64,000 nucleotides of DNA from Actinernus sp. WN-2022. Taxonomy: Eukaryota; Cnidaria; Anthozoa; Actiniaria; Actinernidae. The stretch is from positions 124,001-188,000 of the forward strand of contig JAOWCC010000045.1 of the NCBI GenBank assembly GCA_030867875.1, read 5' to 3'. The translations under genes and the position numbers were made by a program. The notes under the pieces were generated by a model, which searched no databases, was not told where the DNA came from, and saw nothing but the letters and a program-made list of their open reading frames with translations. Positions 49,501 to 62,800 of this stretch are shown one piece after another (position 1 is the stretch's first letter; each line of letters opens with the position of its first letter).

Positions 49501-52500
49501 GGAGATTGTTTAACATCATTTTGAAGCATAGTGAGTGTTTTTTAGTTTTTATTAGAAATCCAATATTTTTTTGCCTACCCGGTCTGGCTAAAATCAATCC
49601 AGATTTGACCATTTTTGAAGATGTTGATTTTTTCTTTAATTCTTTCTCCAACTTAGTCCATTCATGTTCTGAAGCTACCAGGAGATTGTTTAACATCGTT
49701 TTGAAGCATGGTGAGTGTTTTTTAGTTTTTATTAGAAATCCAATATTTTTTTACCTACCCGGTCTGGCTAAAAACAATCCAGATTTGACCATTTTTGAAG
49801 ATGTTGATTTTTTCTTTAATTCTTTCTCCAACTTAGTCCATTCTCTTTCTGAAGCTACCAGGAGATTGTTTGAGATGGTTTTGAAGCATAGTCAGTGGTT
49901 TTTTAGTTTTTGTCAGAAATCCAAGATTTTTTGCCTACCCGGTCTGGCAAAAATCAATCCAGATTTGACCATTTTTGAAGATGTTGATATTTTCTTTAAT
50001 TCTTTCTCCAACTTAGTCCATTCATGTTCTGAAGCTACCAGGAGATTGTTTAACATCATTTTGAAGCATAGTGAGTGTTTTTTAGTTTTTATTAGAAATC
50101 CAATATTTTTTTGCCTACCCGGTCTGGCTAAAATCAATCCAGATTTGACCATTTTTGAAGATGTTGATTTTTTCTTTAATTCTTTCTCCAACTTAGTCCA
50201 TTCATGTTCTGAAGCTACCAGGAGATTGTTTAACATCGTTTTGAAGCATGGTGAGTGTTTTTTAGTTTTTATTAGAAATCCAATATTTTTTTGCCTACCC
50301 GGTCTGGCTAAAATCAATCCAGATTTGAACATTTTTGAAGATGTTGATTTTTTCTTTAATTCTTTCTCCAACTTAGTCCATTCATGTTCTGAAGCTACCA
50401 GGAGATTGTTTAACATCATTTTGAAGCATAGTGAGTGTTTTTTAGTTTTTATTAGAAATCCAATATTTTTTTGCCTACCCGGTCTGGCTAAAATCAATCC
50501 AGATTTGACCATTTTTGAAGAGGTTGATTTTTTCTTTAATTCTTTCTCCAACTTAGTCCATTCATGTTCTGAAGCTACCAGGAGATTGTTTAACATCGTT
50601 TTGAAGCATGGTGAGTGTTTTTTAGTTTTTATTAGAAATCCAATATTTTTTTGCCTACCCGGTCTGGCTAAAAACAATCCAGATTTGACCATTTTTGAAG
50701 ATGTTGATATTTTCTTTAATTCTTTCTCCAACTTAGTCCATTCTCTTTCTGAAGCTACCAGGAGATTGTTTGAGATGGTTTTGAAGCATAGTCAGTGGTT
50801 TTTTAGTTTTTGTCAGAAATCCAAGATTTTTTGCCTACCCGGTCTGGCAAAAATCAATCCAGATTTGACCATTTTTGAAGATGTTGATATTTTCTTTAAT
50901 TCTTTCTCCAACTTAGTCCATTCATGTTCTGAAGCTACCAGGAGATTGTTTAACATCATTTTGAAGCATAGTGAGTGTTTTTTAGTTTTTATTAGAAATC
51001 CAATATTTTTTTGCCTACCCGGTCTGGCTAAAATCAATCCAGATTTGACCATTTTTGAAGATGTTGATTTTTTCTTTAATTCTTTCTCCAACTTAGTCCA
51101 TTCATGTTCTGAAGCTACCAGGAGATTGTTTAACATCATTTTGAAGCATAGTGAGTGTTTTTTAGTTTTTATTAGAAATCCAATATTTTTTTGCCTACCC
51201 GGTCTGGCTAAAATCAATCCAGATTTGACCATTTTTGAAGAGGTTGATTTTTTCTTTAATTCTTTCTCCAACTTAGTCCATTCATGTTCTGAAGCTACCA
51301 GGAGATTGTTTAACATCGTTTTGAAGTATGGTGAGTGTTTTTTAGTTTTTATTAGAAATCCAATATTTTTTTGCCTACCCGGTCTGGCTAAAAACAATCC
51401 AGATTTGACCATTTTTGAAGATGTTGATTTTTTCTTTAATTCTTTCTCCAACTTAGTCCATTCATGTTCTGAAGCTACCAGGAGATTGTTTAACATCGTT
51501 TTGAAGCATAGTGAGTGTTTTTTAGTTTTTATTAGAAATCCAATATTTTATTGCCTACCCGGTCTGGCTAAAAACAATCCAGATTTGACCATTTTTGAAG
51601 ATGTTGATTTTTTCTTTAATTCTTTCTCCAACTTAGTCCATTCATGTTCTGAAGCTACCAGGAGATTGTTTAACATCATTTTGAAGCATAGTGAGTGTTT
51701 TTTAGTTTTTATTAGAAATCCAATTTTTTTTTGCCTACCCGGTCTGGCTAAAATCAATCCAGATTTGAACATTTTTGAAGATGTTGATTTTTTCTTTAAT
51801 TCTTTCTCCAACTTAGTCCATTCATGTTCTGAAGCTACCAGGAGATTGTTTAACATCATTTTGAAGCATAGTGAGTGTTTTTTAGTTTTTATTAGAAATC
51901 CAATATTTTTTTGCCTACCCGGTCTGGCTAAAATCAATCCAGATTTGACCATTTTTGAAGAGGTTGATTTTTTCTTTAATTCTTTCTCCAACTTAGTCCA
52001 TTCATGTTCTGAAGCTACCAGGAGATTGTTTAACATCGTTTTGAAGCATGGTGAGTGTTTTTTAGTTTTTATTAGAAATCCAATATTTTTTTGCCTACCC
52101 GGTCTGGCTAAAAACAATGCAGATTTGACCATTTTTGAAGATGTTGATTTTTTCTTTAATTCTTTCTCCAACTTAGTCCATTCATGTTCTGAAGCTACCA
52201 GGAGATTGTTTAACATCGTTTTGAAGCATGGTGAGTGTTTTTTAGTTTTTATTAGAAATCCAATATTTTTTTGCCTACCCGGTCTGGCTAAAAACAATCC
52301 AGATTTGACCATTTTTGAAGATGTTGATTTTTTCTTTAATTCTTTCTCCAACTTAGTCCATTCATGTTCTGAAGCTACCAGGAGATTGTTTAACATCGTT
52401 TTGAAGCATGGTGAGTGTTTTTTAGTTTTTATTAGAAATCCAATATTTTTTTGCCTACCCGGTCTGGCTAAAATCAATCCAGATTTGAACATTTTTGAAG

Positions 52501-53760
52501 ATGTTGATTTTTTCTTTAATTCTTTCTCCAACTTAGTCCATTCATGTTCTGAAGCTACCAGGAGATTGTTTAACATCGTTTTGAAGCATGGTGAGTGTTT
52601 TTTAGTTTTTATTAGAAATCCAATATTTTTTTGCCTACCCGGTCTGGCTAAAAACAATCCAGATTTGACCATTTTTGAAGATGTTGATTTTTTCTTTAAT
52701 TCTTTCTCCAACTTAGTCCATTCTCTTTCTGAAGCTACCAGGAGATTGTTTGAGATGGTTTTGAAGCATAGTCAGTGGTTTTTTAGTTTTTGTCAGAAAT
52801 CCAAGATTTTTTGCCTACCCGGTCTGGCAAAAATCAATCCAGATTTGACCATTTTTGAAGATGTTGATATTTTCTTTAATTCTTTCTCCAACTTAGTCCA
52901 TTCATGTTCTGAAGCTACCAGGAGATTGTTTAACATCATTTTGAAGCATAGTGAGTGTTTTTTAGTTTTTATTAGAAATCCAATATTTTTTTGCCTACCC
53001 GGTCTGGCTAAAATCAATCCAGATTTGACCATTTTTGAAGATGTTGATATTTTCTTTAATTCTTTCTCCAACTTAGTCCATTCATGTTCTGAAGCTACCA
53101 GGAGATTGTTTAACATCGTTTTGAAGCATGGTGAGTGTTTTTTAGTTTTTATTAGAAATCCAATATTTTTTTGCCTACCCGGTCTGGCTAAAAACAATCC
53201 AGATTTGACCATTTTTGAAGATGTTGATTTTTTCTTTAATTCTTTCTCCAACTTAGTCCATTCATGTTCTGAAGCTACCAGGAGATTGTTTAACATCGTT
53301 TTGAAGCATGGTGAGTGTTTTTTAGTTTTTATTAGAAATCCAATATTTTTTTGCCTACCCGGTCTGGCTAAAATCAATCCAGATTTGACCATTTTTGAAG
53401 ATGTTGATATTTTCTTTAATTCTTTCTCCAACTTAGTCCATTCTCTTTCTGAAGCTACCAGGAGATTGTTTGAGATGGTTTTGAAGCATAGTCAGTGGTT
53501 TTTTAGTTTTTGTCAGAAATCCAAGATTTTTTGCCTACCCGGTCTGGCAAAAATCAATCCAGATTTGACCATTTTTGAAGATGTTGATATTTTCTTTAAT
53601 TCTTTCTCCAACTTAGTCCATTCATGTTCTGAAGCTACCAGGAGATTGTTTAACATCATTTTGAAGCATAGTGAGTGTTTTTTAGTTTTTATTAGAAATC
53701 CAATATTTTTTTGCCTACCCGGTCTGGCTAAAATCAATCCAGATTTGACCATTTTTGAAG
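46570..53760 (+). repeat. 7,020-bp higher-order repeat, copy 2
   Basis: This copy is in direct tandem with copy 1: B tracts at 48,042, 48,762, 49,842, 50,742, 52,722 and 53,442 are each 7,020 bp later. Periodicity holds from 39,550 until about 53,760, where position 61 is T instead of the G at 46,741. It therefore extends slightly beyond one unit, as expected for tandem duplication with an unrelated right edge. Confidence 0.9.
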
Positions 53761-55389
53761 ATGTTGATTTTTTCTTTAATTCTTTCTCCAACTTAGTCCA
53801 TTCATGTTCTGAAGCTACCAGGAGATTGTTTAACATCGTTTTGAAGCATGGTGAGTGTTTTTTAGTTTTTATTAGAAATCCAATATTTTTTTGCCTACCC
53901 GGTCTGGCTAAAATCAATCCAGATTTGAACATTTTTGAAGATGTTGATTTTTTCTTTAATTCTTTCTCCAACTTAGTCCATTCATGTTCTGAAGCTACCA
54001 GGAGATTGTTTAACATCATTTTGAAGCATAGTGAGTGTTTTTTAGTTTTTATTAGAAATCCAATATTTTTTTGCCTACCCGGTCTGGCTAAAATCAATCC
54101 AGATTTGACCATTTTTGAAGATGTTGATATTTTCTTTAATTCTTTCTCCAACTTAGTCCATTCATGTTCTGAAGCTACCAGGAGATTGTTTAACATCATT
54201 TTGAAGCATAGTGAGTGTTTTTTAGTTTTTATTAGAAATCCAATATTTTTTTGCCTACCCGGTCTGGCTAAAATCAATCCAGATTTGACCATTTTTGAAG
54301 AGGTTGATATTTTCTTTAATTCTTTCTCCAACTTAGTCCATTCATGTTCTGAAGCTACCAGGAGATTGTTTAACATCATTTTGAAGCATAGTGAGTGTTT
54401 TTTAGTTTTTATTAGAAATCCAATATTTTTTTGCCTACCCGGTCTGGCTAAAATCAATCCAGATTTGACCATTTTTGAAGATGTTGATATTTTCTTTAAT
54501 TCTTTCTCCAACTTAGTCCATTCATGTTCTGAAGCTACCAGGAGATTGTTTAACATCATTTTGAAGCATAGTGAGTGTTTTTTAGTTTTTATTAGAAATC
54601 CAATATTTTTTTGCCTACCCGGTCTGGCTAAAATCAATCCAGATTTGACCATTTTTGAAGATGTTGATTTTTTCTTTAATTCTTTCTCCAACTTAGTCCA
54701 TTCATGTTCTGAAGCTACCAGGAGATTGTTTAACATCATTTTGAAGCATAGTGAGTGTTTTTTAGTTTTTATTAGAAATCCAATATTTTTTTGCCTACCC
54801 GGTCTGGCTAAAATCAATCCAGATTTGACCATTTTTGAAGATGTTGATTTTTTCTTTAATTCTTTCTCCAACTTAGTCCATTCATGTTCTGAAGCTACCA
54901 GGAGATTGTTTAACATCGTTTTGAAGCATGGTGAGTGTTTTTTAGTTTTTATTAGAAATCCAATATTTTTTTGCCAACCCGGTCTGGCTAAAATCAATCC
55001 AGATTTGAACATTTTTGAAGATGTTGATTTTTTCTTTAATTCTTTCTCCAACTTAGTCCATTCATGTTCTGAAGCTACCAGGAGATTGTTTAACATCATT
55101 TTGAAGCATAGTGAGTGTTTTTTAGTTTTTATTAGAAATCCAATATTTTTTTGCCTACCCGGTCTGGCTAAAATCAATCCAGATTTGACCATTTTTGAAG
55201 ATGTTGATATTTTCTTTAATTCTTTCTCCAACTTAGTCCATTCATGTTCTGAAGCTACCAGGAGATTGTTTAACATCATTTTGAAGCATAGTGAGTGTTT
55301 TTTAGTTTTTATTAGAAATCCAATATTTTTTTGCCTACCCGGTCTGGCTAAAATCAATCCAGATTTGACCATTTTTGAAGATGTTGATT
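53761..55389 (+). repeat. Segment with 7 extra monomers between copies 2 and 3
   Basis: Copy 2 to copy 3 is 8,280 bp, 1,260 bp (7 monomers) more than copy 1 to copy 2. The extra monomers lie here, between the B tract at 53,442 and the T-to-A marker near 55,576. The left part (to about 54,840) matches 6,541-7,620 near the start of the window. A T-to-A change near 54,976 (GCCTACC to GCCAACC) is shared only with 61,996. Confidence 0.82.
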
Positions 55390-58300
55390 TTTTCTTTAAT
55401 TCTTTCTCCAACTTAGTCCATTCATGTTCTGAAGCTACCAGGAGATTGTTTAACATCGTTTTGAAGCATGGTGAGTGTTTTTTAGTTTTTATTAGAAATC
55501 CAATATTTTTTTGCCTACCCGGTCTGGCTAAAATCAATCCAGATTTGACCATTTTTGAAGAGGTTGATTTTTTCTTAAATTCTTTCTCCAACTTAGTCCA
55601 TTCATGTTCTGAAGCTACCAGGAGATTGTTTAACATCGTTTTGAAGCATGGTGAGTGTTTTTTAGTTTTTATTAGAAATCCAATATTTTTTTGCCTACCC
55701 GGTCTGGCTAAAAACAATCCAGATTTGACCATTTTTGAAGATGTTGATTTTTTCTTTAATTCTTTCTCCAACTTAGTCCATTCATGTTCTGAAGCTACCA
55801 GGAGATTGTTTAACATCGTTTTGAAGCATGGTGAGTGTTTTTTAGTTTTTATTAGAAATCCAATATTTTTTTGCCTACCCGGTCTGGCTAAAAACAATCC
55901 AGATTTGACCATTTTTGAAGATGTTGATTTTTTCTTTAATTCTTTCTCCAACTTAGTCCATTCATGTTCTGAAGCTACCAGGAGATTGTTTAACATCGTT
56001 TTGAAGCATGGTGAGTGTTTTTTAGTTTTTATTAGAAATCCAATATTTTTTTGCCTACCCGGTCTGGCTAAAATCAATCCAGATTTGAACATTTTTGAAG
56101 ATGTTGATTTTTTCTTAAATTCTTTCTCCAACTTAGTCCATTCATGTTCTGAAGCTACCAGGAGATTGTTTAACATCGTTTTGAAGCATGGTGAGTGTTT
56201 TTTAGTTTTTATTAGAAATCCAATATTTTTTTGCCTACCCGGTCTGGCTAAAAACAATCCAGATTTGACCATTTTTGAAGATGTTGATTTTTTCTTTAAT
56301 TCTTTCTCCAACTTAGTCCATTCTCTTTCTGAAGCTACCAGGAGATTGTTTGAGATGGTTTTGAAGCATAGTCAGTGGTTTTTTAGTTTTTCTCAGAAAT
56401 CCAAGATTTTTTGCCTACCCGGTCTGGCAAAAATCAATCCAGATTTGACCATTTTTGAAGATGTTGATATTTTCTTTAATTCTTTCTCCAACTTAGTCCA
56501 TTCATGTTCTGAAGCTACCAGGAGATTGTTTAACATCATTTTGAAGCATAGTGAGTGTTTTTTAGTTTTTATTAGAAATCCAATATTTTTTTGCCTACCC
56601 GGTCTGGCTAAAATCAATCCAGATTTGACCATTTTTGAAGATGTTGATATTTTCTTTAATTCTTTCTCCAACTTAGTCCATTCATGTTCTGAAGCTACCA
56701 GGAGATTGTTTAACATCGTTTTGAAGCATGGTGAGTGTTTTTTAGTTTTTATTAGAAATCCAATATTTTTTTGCCTACCCGGTCTGGCTAAAAACAATCC
56801 AGATTTGACCATTTTTGAAGATGTTGATTTTTTCTTTAATTCTTTCTCCAACTTAGTCCATTCATGTTCTGAAGCTACCAGGAGATTGTTTAACATCGTT
56901 TTGAAGCATGGTGAGTGTTTTTTAGTTTTTATTAGAAATCCAATATTTTTTTGCCTACCCGGTCTGGCTAAAATCAATCCAGATTTGACCATTTTTGAAG
57001 ATGTTGATATTTTCTTTAATTCTTTCTCCAACTTAGTCCATTCTCTTTCTGAAGCTACCAGGAGATTGTTTGAGATGGTTTTGAAGCATAGTCAGTGGTT
57101 TTTTAGTTTTTGTCAGAAATCCAAGATTTTTTGCCTACCCGGTCTGGCAAAAATCAATCCAGATTTGACCATTTTTGAAGATGTTGATATTTTCTTTAAT
57201 TCTTTCTCCAACTTAGTCCATTCATGTTCTGAAGCTACCAGGAGATTGTTTAACATCATTTTGAAGCATAGTGAGTGTTTTTTAGTTTTTATTAGAAATC
57301 CAATATTTTTTTGCCTACCCGGTCTGGCTAAAATCAATCCAGATTTGACCATTTTTGAAGATGTTGATTTTTTCTTTAATTCTTTCTCCAACTTAGTCCA
57401 TTCATGTTCTGAAGCTACCAGGAGATTGTTTAACATCGTTTTGAAGCATGGTGAGTGTTTTTTAGTTTTTATTAGAAATCCAATATTTTTTTGCCTACCC
57501 GGTCTGGCTAAAATCAATCCAGATTTGACCATTTTTGAAGATGTTGATATTTTCTTTAATTCTTTCTCCAACTTAGTCCATTCATGTTCTGAAGCTACCA
57601 GGAGATTGTTTAACATCATTTTGAAGCATAGTGAGTGTTTTTTAGTTTTTATTAGAAATCCAATATTTTTTTGCCTACCCGGTCTGGCTAAAATCAATCC
57701 AGATTTGACCATTTTTGAAGATGTTGATATTTTCTTTAATTCTTTCTCCAACTTAGTCCATTCATGTTCTGAAGCTACCAGGAGATTGTTTAACATCATT
57801 TTGAAGCATAGTGAGTGTTTTTTAGTTTTTATTAGAAATCCAATATTTTTTTGCCTACCCGGTCTGGCTAAAATCAATCCAGATTTGACCATTTTTGAAG
57901 ATGTTGATTTTTTCTTTAATTCTTTCTCCAACTTAGTCCATTCATGTTCTGAAGCTACCAGGAGATTGTTTAACATCGTTTTGAAGCATGGTGAGTGTTT
58001 TTTAGTTTTTATTAGAAATCCAATATTTTTTTACCTACCCGGTCTGGCTAAAAACAATCCAGATTTGACCATTTTTGAAGATGTTGATTTTTTCTTTAAT
58101 TCTTTCTCCAACTTAGTCCATTCTCTTTCTGAAGCTACCAGGAGATTGTTTGAGATGGTTTTGAAGCATAGTCAGTGGTTTTTTAGTTTTTGTCAGAAAT
58201 CCAAGATTTTTTGCCTACCCGGTCTGGCAAAAATCAATCCAGATTTGACCATTTTTGAAGATGTTGATATTTTCTTTAATTCTTTCTCCAACTTAGTCCA

Positions 58301-61300
58301 TTCATGTTCTGAAGCTACCAGGAGATTGTTTAACATCATTTTGAAGCATAGTGAGTGTTTTTTAGTTTTTATTAGAAATCCAATATTTTTTTGCCTACCC
58401 GGTCTGGCTAAAATCAATCCAGATTTGACCATTTTTGAAGATGTTGATTTTTTCTTTAATTCTTTCTCCAACTTAGTCCATTCATGTTCTGAAGCTACCA
58501 GGAGATTGTTTAACATCGTTTTGAAGCATGGTGAGTGTTTTTTAGTTTTTATTAGAAATCCAATATTTTTTTGCCTACCCGGTCTGGCTAAAATCAATCC
58601 AGATTTGAACATTTTTGAAGATGTTGATTTTTTCTTTAATTCTTTCTCCAACTTAGTCCATTCATGTTCTGAAGCTACCAGGAGATTGTTTAACATCATT
58701 TTGAAGCATAGTGAGTGTTTTTTAGTTTTTATTAGAAATCCAATATTTTTTTGCCTACCCGGTCTGGCTAAAATCAATCCAGATTTGACCATTTTTGAAG
58801 AGGTTGATTTTTTCTTTAATTCTTTCTCCAACTTAGTCCATTCATGTTCTGAAGCTACCAGGAGATTGTTTAACATCGTTTTGAAGCATGGTGAGTGTTT
58901 TTTAGTTTTTATTAGAAATCCAATATTTTTTTGCCTACCCGGTCTGGCTAAAAACAATCCAGATTTGACCATTTTTGAAGATGTTGATATTTTCTTTAAT
59001 TCTTTCTCCAACTTAGTCCATTCTCTTTCTGAAGCTACCAGGAGATTGTTTGAGATGGTTTTGAAGCATAGTCAGTGGTTTTTTAGTTTTTGTCAGAAAT
59101 CCAAGATTTTTTGCCTACCCGGTCTGGCAAAAATCAATCCAGATTTGACCATTTTTGAAGATGTTGATATTTTCTTTAATTCTTTCTCCAACTTAGTCCA
59201 TTCATGTTCTGAAGCTACCAGGAGATTGTTTAACATCATTTTGAAGCATAGTGAGTGTTTTTTAGTTTTTATTAGAAATCCAATATTTTTTTGCCTACCC
59301 GGTCTGGCTAAAATCAATCCAGATTTGACCATTTTTGAAGATGTTGATTTTTTCTTTAATTCTTTCTCCAACTTAGTCCATTCATGTTCTGAAGCTACCA
59401 GGAGATTGTTTAACATCATTTTGAAGCATAGTGAGTGTTTTTTAGTTTTTATTAGAAATCCAATATTTTTTTGCCTACCCGGTCTGGCTAAAATCAATCC
59501 AGATTTGACCATTTTTGAAGAGGTTGATTTTTTCTTTAATTCTTTCTCCAACTTAGTCCATTCATGTTCTGAAGCTACCAGGAGATTGTTTAACATCGTT
59601 TTGAAGTATGGTGAGTATTTTTTAGTTTTTATTAGAAATCCAATATTTTTTTGCCTACCCGGTCTGGCTAAAAACAATCCAGATTTGACCATTTTTGAAG
59701 ATGTTGATTTTTTCTTTAATTCTTTCTCCAACTTAGTCCATTCATGTTCTGAAGCTACCAGGAGATTGTTTAACATCGTTTTGAAGCATAGTGAGTGTTT
59801 TTTAGTTTTTATTAGAAATCCAATATTTTATTGCCTACCCGGTCTGGCAAAAATCAATCCAGATTTGACCATTTTTGAAGATGTTGATATTTTCTTTAAT
59901 TCTTTCTCCAACTTAGTCCATTCATGTTCTGAAGCTACCAGGAGATTGTTTAACATCATTTTGAAGCATAGTGAGTGTTTTTTAGTTTTTATTAGAAATC
60001 CAATATTTTTTTGCCTACCCGGTCTGGCTAAAATCAATCCAGATTTGACCATTTTTGAAGATGTTGATATTTTCTTTAATTCTTTCTCCAACTTAGTCCA
60101 TTCATGTTCTGAAGCTACCAGGAGATTGTTTAACATCGTTTTGAAGCATGGTGAGTGTTTTTTAGTTTTTATTAGAAATCCAATATTTTTTTGCCTACCC
60201 GGTCTGGCTAAAAACAATCCAGATTTGACCATTTTTGAAGATGTTGATTTTTTCTTTAATTCTTTCTCCAACTTAGTCCATTCATGTTCTGAAGCTACCA
60301 GGAGATTGTTTAACATCGTTTTGAAGCATGGTGAGTGTTTTTTAGTTTTTATTAGAAATCCAATATTTTTTTGCCTACCCGGTCTGGCTAAAATCAATCC
60401 AGATTTGACCATTTTTGAAGATGTTGATATTTTCTTTAATTCTTTCTCCAACTTAGTCCATTCTCTTTCTGAAGCTACCAGGAGATTGTTTGAGATGGTT
60501 TTGAAGCATAGTCAGTGGTTTTTTAGTTTTTGTCAGAAATCCAAGATTTTTTGCCTACCCGGTCTGGCAAAAATCAATCCAGATTTGACCATTTTTGAAG
60601 ATGTTGATATTTTCTTTAATTCTTTCTCCAACTTAGTCCATTCATGTTCTGAAGCTACCAGGAGATTGTTTAACATCATTTTGAAGCATAGTGAGTGTTT
60701 TTTAGTTTTTATTAGAAATCCAATATTTTTTTGCCTACCCGGTCTGGCTAAAATCAATCCAGATTTGACCATTTTTGAAGATGTTGATTTTTTCTTTAAT
60801 TCTTTCTCCAACTTAGTCCATTCATGTTCTGAAGCTACCAGGAGATTGTTTAACATCGTTTTGAAGCATGGTGAGTGTTTTTTAGTTTTTATTAGAAATC
60901 CAATATTTTTTTGCCTACCCGGTCTGGCTAAAATCAATCCAGATTTGAACATTTTTGAAGATGTTGATTTTTTCTTTAATTCTTTCTCCAACTTAGTCCA
61001 TTCATGTTCTGAAGCTACCAGGAGATTGTTTAACATCATTTTGAAGCATAGTGAGTGTTTTTTAGTTTTTATTAGAAATCCAATATTTTTTTGCCTACCC
61101 GGTCTGGCTAAAATCAATCCAGATTTGACCATTTTTGAAGATGTTGATATTTTCTTTAATTCTTTCTCCAACTTAGTCCATTCATGTTCTGAAGCTACCA
61201 GGAGATTGTTTAACATCATTTTGAAGCATAGTGAGTGTTTTTTAGTTTTTATTAGAAATCCAATATTTTTTTGCCTACCCGGTCTGGCTAAAATCAATCC

Positions 61301-62400
61301 AGATTTGACCATTTTTGAAGAGGTTGATATTTTCTTTAATTCTTTCTCCAACTTAGTCCATTCATGTTCTGAAGCTACCAGGAGATTGTTTAACATCATT
61401 TTGAAGCATAGTGAGTGTTTTTTAGTTTTTATTAGAAATCCAATATTTTTTTGCCTACCCGGTCTGGCTAAAATCAATCCAGATTTGACCATTTTTGAAG
61501 ATGTTGATATTTTCTTTAATTCTTTCTCCAACTTAGTCCATTCATGTTCTGAAGCTACCAGGAGATTGTTTAACATCATTTTGAAGCATAGTGAGTGTTT
61601 TTTAGTTTTTATTAGAAATCCAATATTTTTTTGCCTACCCGGTCTGGCTAAAATCAATCCAGATTTGACCATTTTTGAAGATGTTGATTTTTTCTTTAAT
61701 TCTTTCTCCAACTTAGTCCATTCATGTTCTGAAGCTACCAGGAGATTGTTTAACATCATTTTGAAGCATAGTGAGTGTTTTTTAGTTTTTATTAGAAATC
61801 CAATATTTTTTTGCCTACCCGGTCTGGCTAAAATCAATCCAGATTTGACCATTTTTGAAGATGTTGATTTTTTCTTTAATTCTTTCTCCAACTTAGTCCA
61901 TTCATGTTCTGAAGCTACCAGGAGATTGTTTAACATCGTTTTGAAGCATGGTGAGTGTTTTTTAGTTTTTATTAGAAATCCAATATTTTTTTGCCAACCC
62001 GGTCTGGCTAAAATCAATCCAGATTTGAACATTTTTGAAGATGTTGATTTTTTCTTTAATTCTTTCTCCAACTTAGTCCATTCATGTTCTGAAGCTACCA
62101 GGAGATTGTTTAACATCATTTTGAAGCATAGTGAGTGTTTTTTAGTTTTTATTAGAAATCCAATATTTTTTTGCCTACCCGGTCTGGCTAAAATCAATCC
62201 AGATTTGACCATTTTTGAAGATGTTGATATTTTCTTTAATTCTTTCTCCAACTTAGTCCATTCATGTTCTGAAGCTACCAGGAGATTGTTTAACATCATT
62301 TTGAAGCATAGTGAGTGTTTTTTAGTTTTTATTAGAAATCCAATATTTTTTTGCCTACCCGGTCTGGCTAAAATCAATCCAGATTTGACCATTTTTGAAG
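55390..62400 (+). repeat. Higher-order repeat copy 3, with internal 1,260-bp deletion
   Basis: 55,390-59,848 matches 47,110-51,568 at offset 8,280; from 59,848 the offset falls to 7,020 and the match continues to about 62,400 against 55,380. B spacing is therefore 4, 6, 5, 8 instead of 4, 6, 5, 11, 4. Shared markers include T-to-A near 55,576 and 56,116, the C near 56,392, the A at 58,033 and the T near 59,607. A G-to-A change near 59,617 is private to this copy. Confidence 0.88.
59831..59848 (+). other. Crossover junction of a 7-monomer deletion
   Basis: At 59,830 the monomer has the A marking the left partner (counterpart 51,550), and at 59,849 it has the A marking the right partner, a post-B monomer (counterpart 52,829). 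The 18 bases between are common to both, so the exchange took place there. The event removed seven monomers, including one B tract and the nine-T monomer. Confidence 0.88.
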
Positions 62401-62525
62401 AGGTTGATATTTTCTTTAATTCTTTCTCCAACTTAGTCCATTCATGTTCTGAAGCTACCAGGAGATTGTTTAACATCATTTTGAAGCATAGTGAGTGTTT
62501 TTTAGTTTTTATTAGAAATCCAATA

Positions 62526-62531
62526 TTTTTT
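62526..62531 (+). other. Six-T tract shifting phase by one base
   Basis: This class-A monomer has six T where seven are usual. The same variant occurs at 23,243-23,248 and 31,567-31,572 but in different haplotypes, so it may have arisen independently by slippage. It ends the 26.7-kb open frame and leaves the right edge of the window back in the phase of its first base. Confidence 0.85.
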
Positions 62532-62800
62532 GCCTACCCGGTCTGGCTAAAATCAATCCAGATTTGACCATTTTTGAAGATGTTGATATTTTCTTTAATT
62601 CTTTCTCCAACTTAGTCCATTCATGTTCTGAAGCTACCAGGAGATTGTTTAACATCATTTTGAAGCATAGTGAGTGTTTTTTAGTTTTTATTAGAAATCC
62701 AATATTTTTTTGCCTACCCGGTCTGGCTAAAATCAATCCAGATTTGACCATTTTTGAAGATGTTGATATTTTCTTTAATTCTTTCTCCAACTTAGTCCAT

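Larger units (their letters stand above)
35847..62567 (+). other. 26.7-kb satellite open frame, not considered a gene (8,906 codons)
   Basis: This is the longest open frame in the window. It spans about 148 monomers without an indel that alters phase, and ends where a six-T tract (62,526-62,531) shifts the frame. Its ATG at 35,847 is in another frame of the monomer and enters the open frame only because of the added T just downstream. Besides the recurrent residue changes there are sporadic ones: Cys to Tyr at 42,733, 49,753 and 58,033; Leu to Gln at 54,976 and 61,996; His to Tyr at 44,307 and its copies. No signal peptide, known domain or intron pattern is visible. I infer non-coding DNA. 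Confidence 0.85.
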
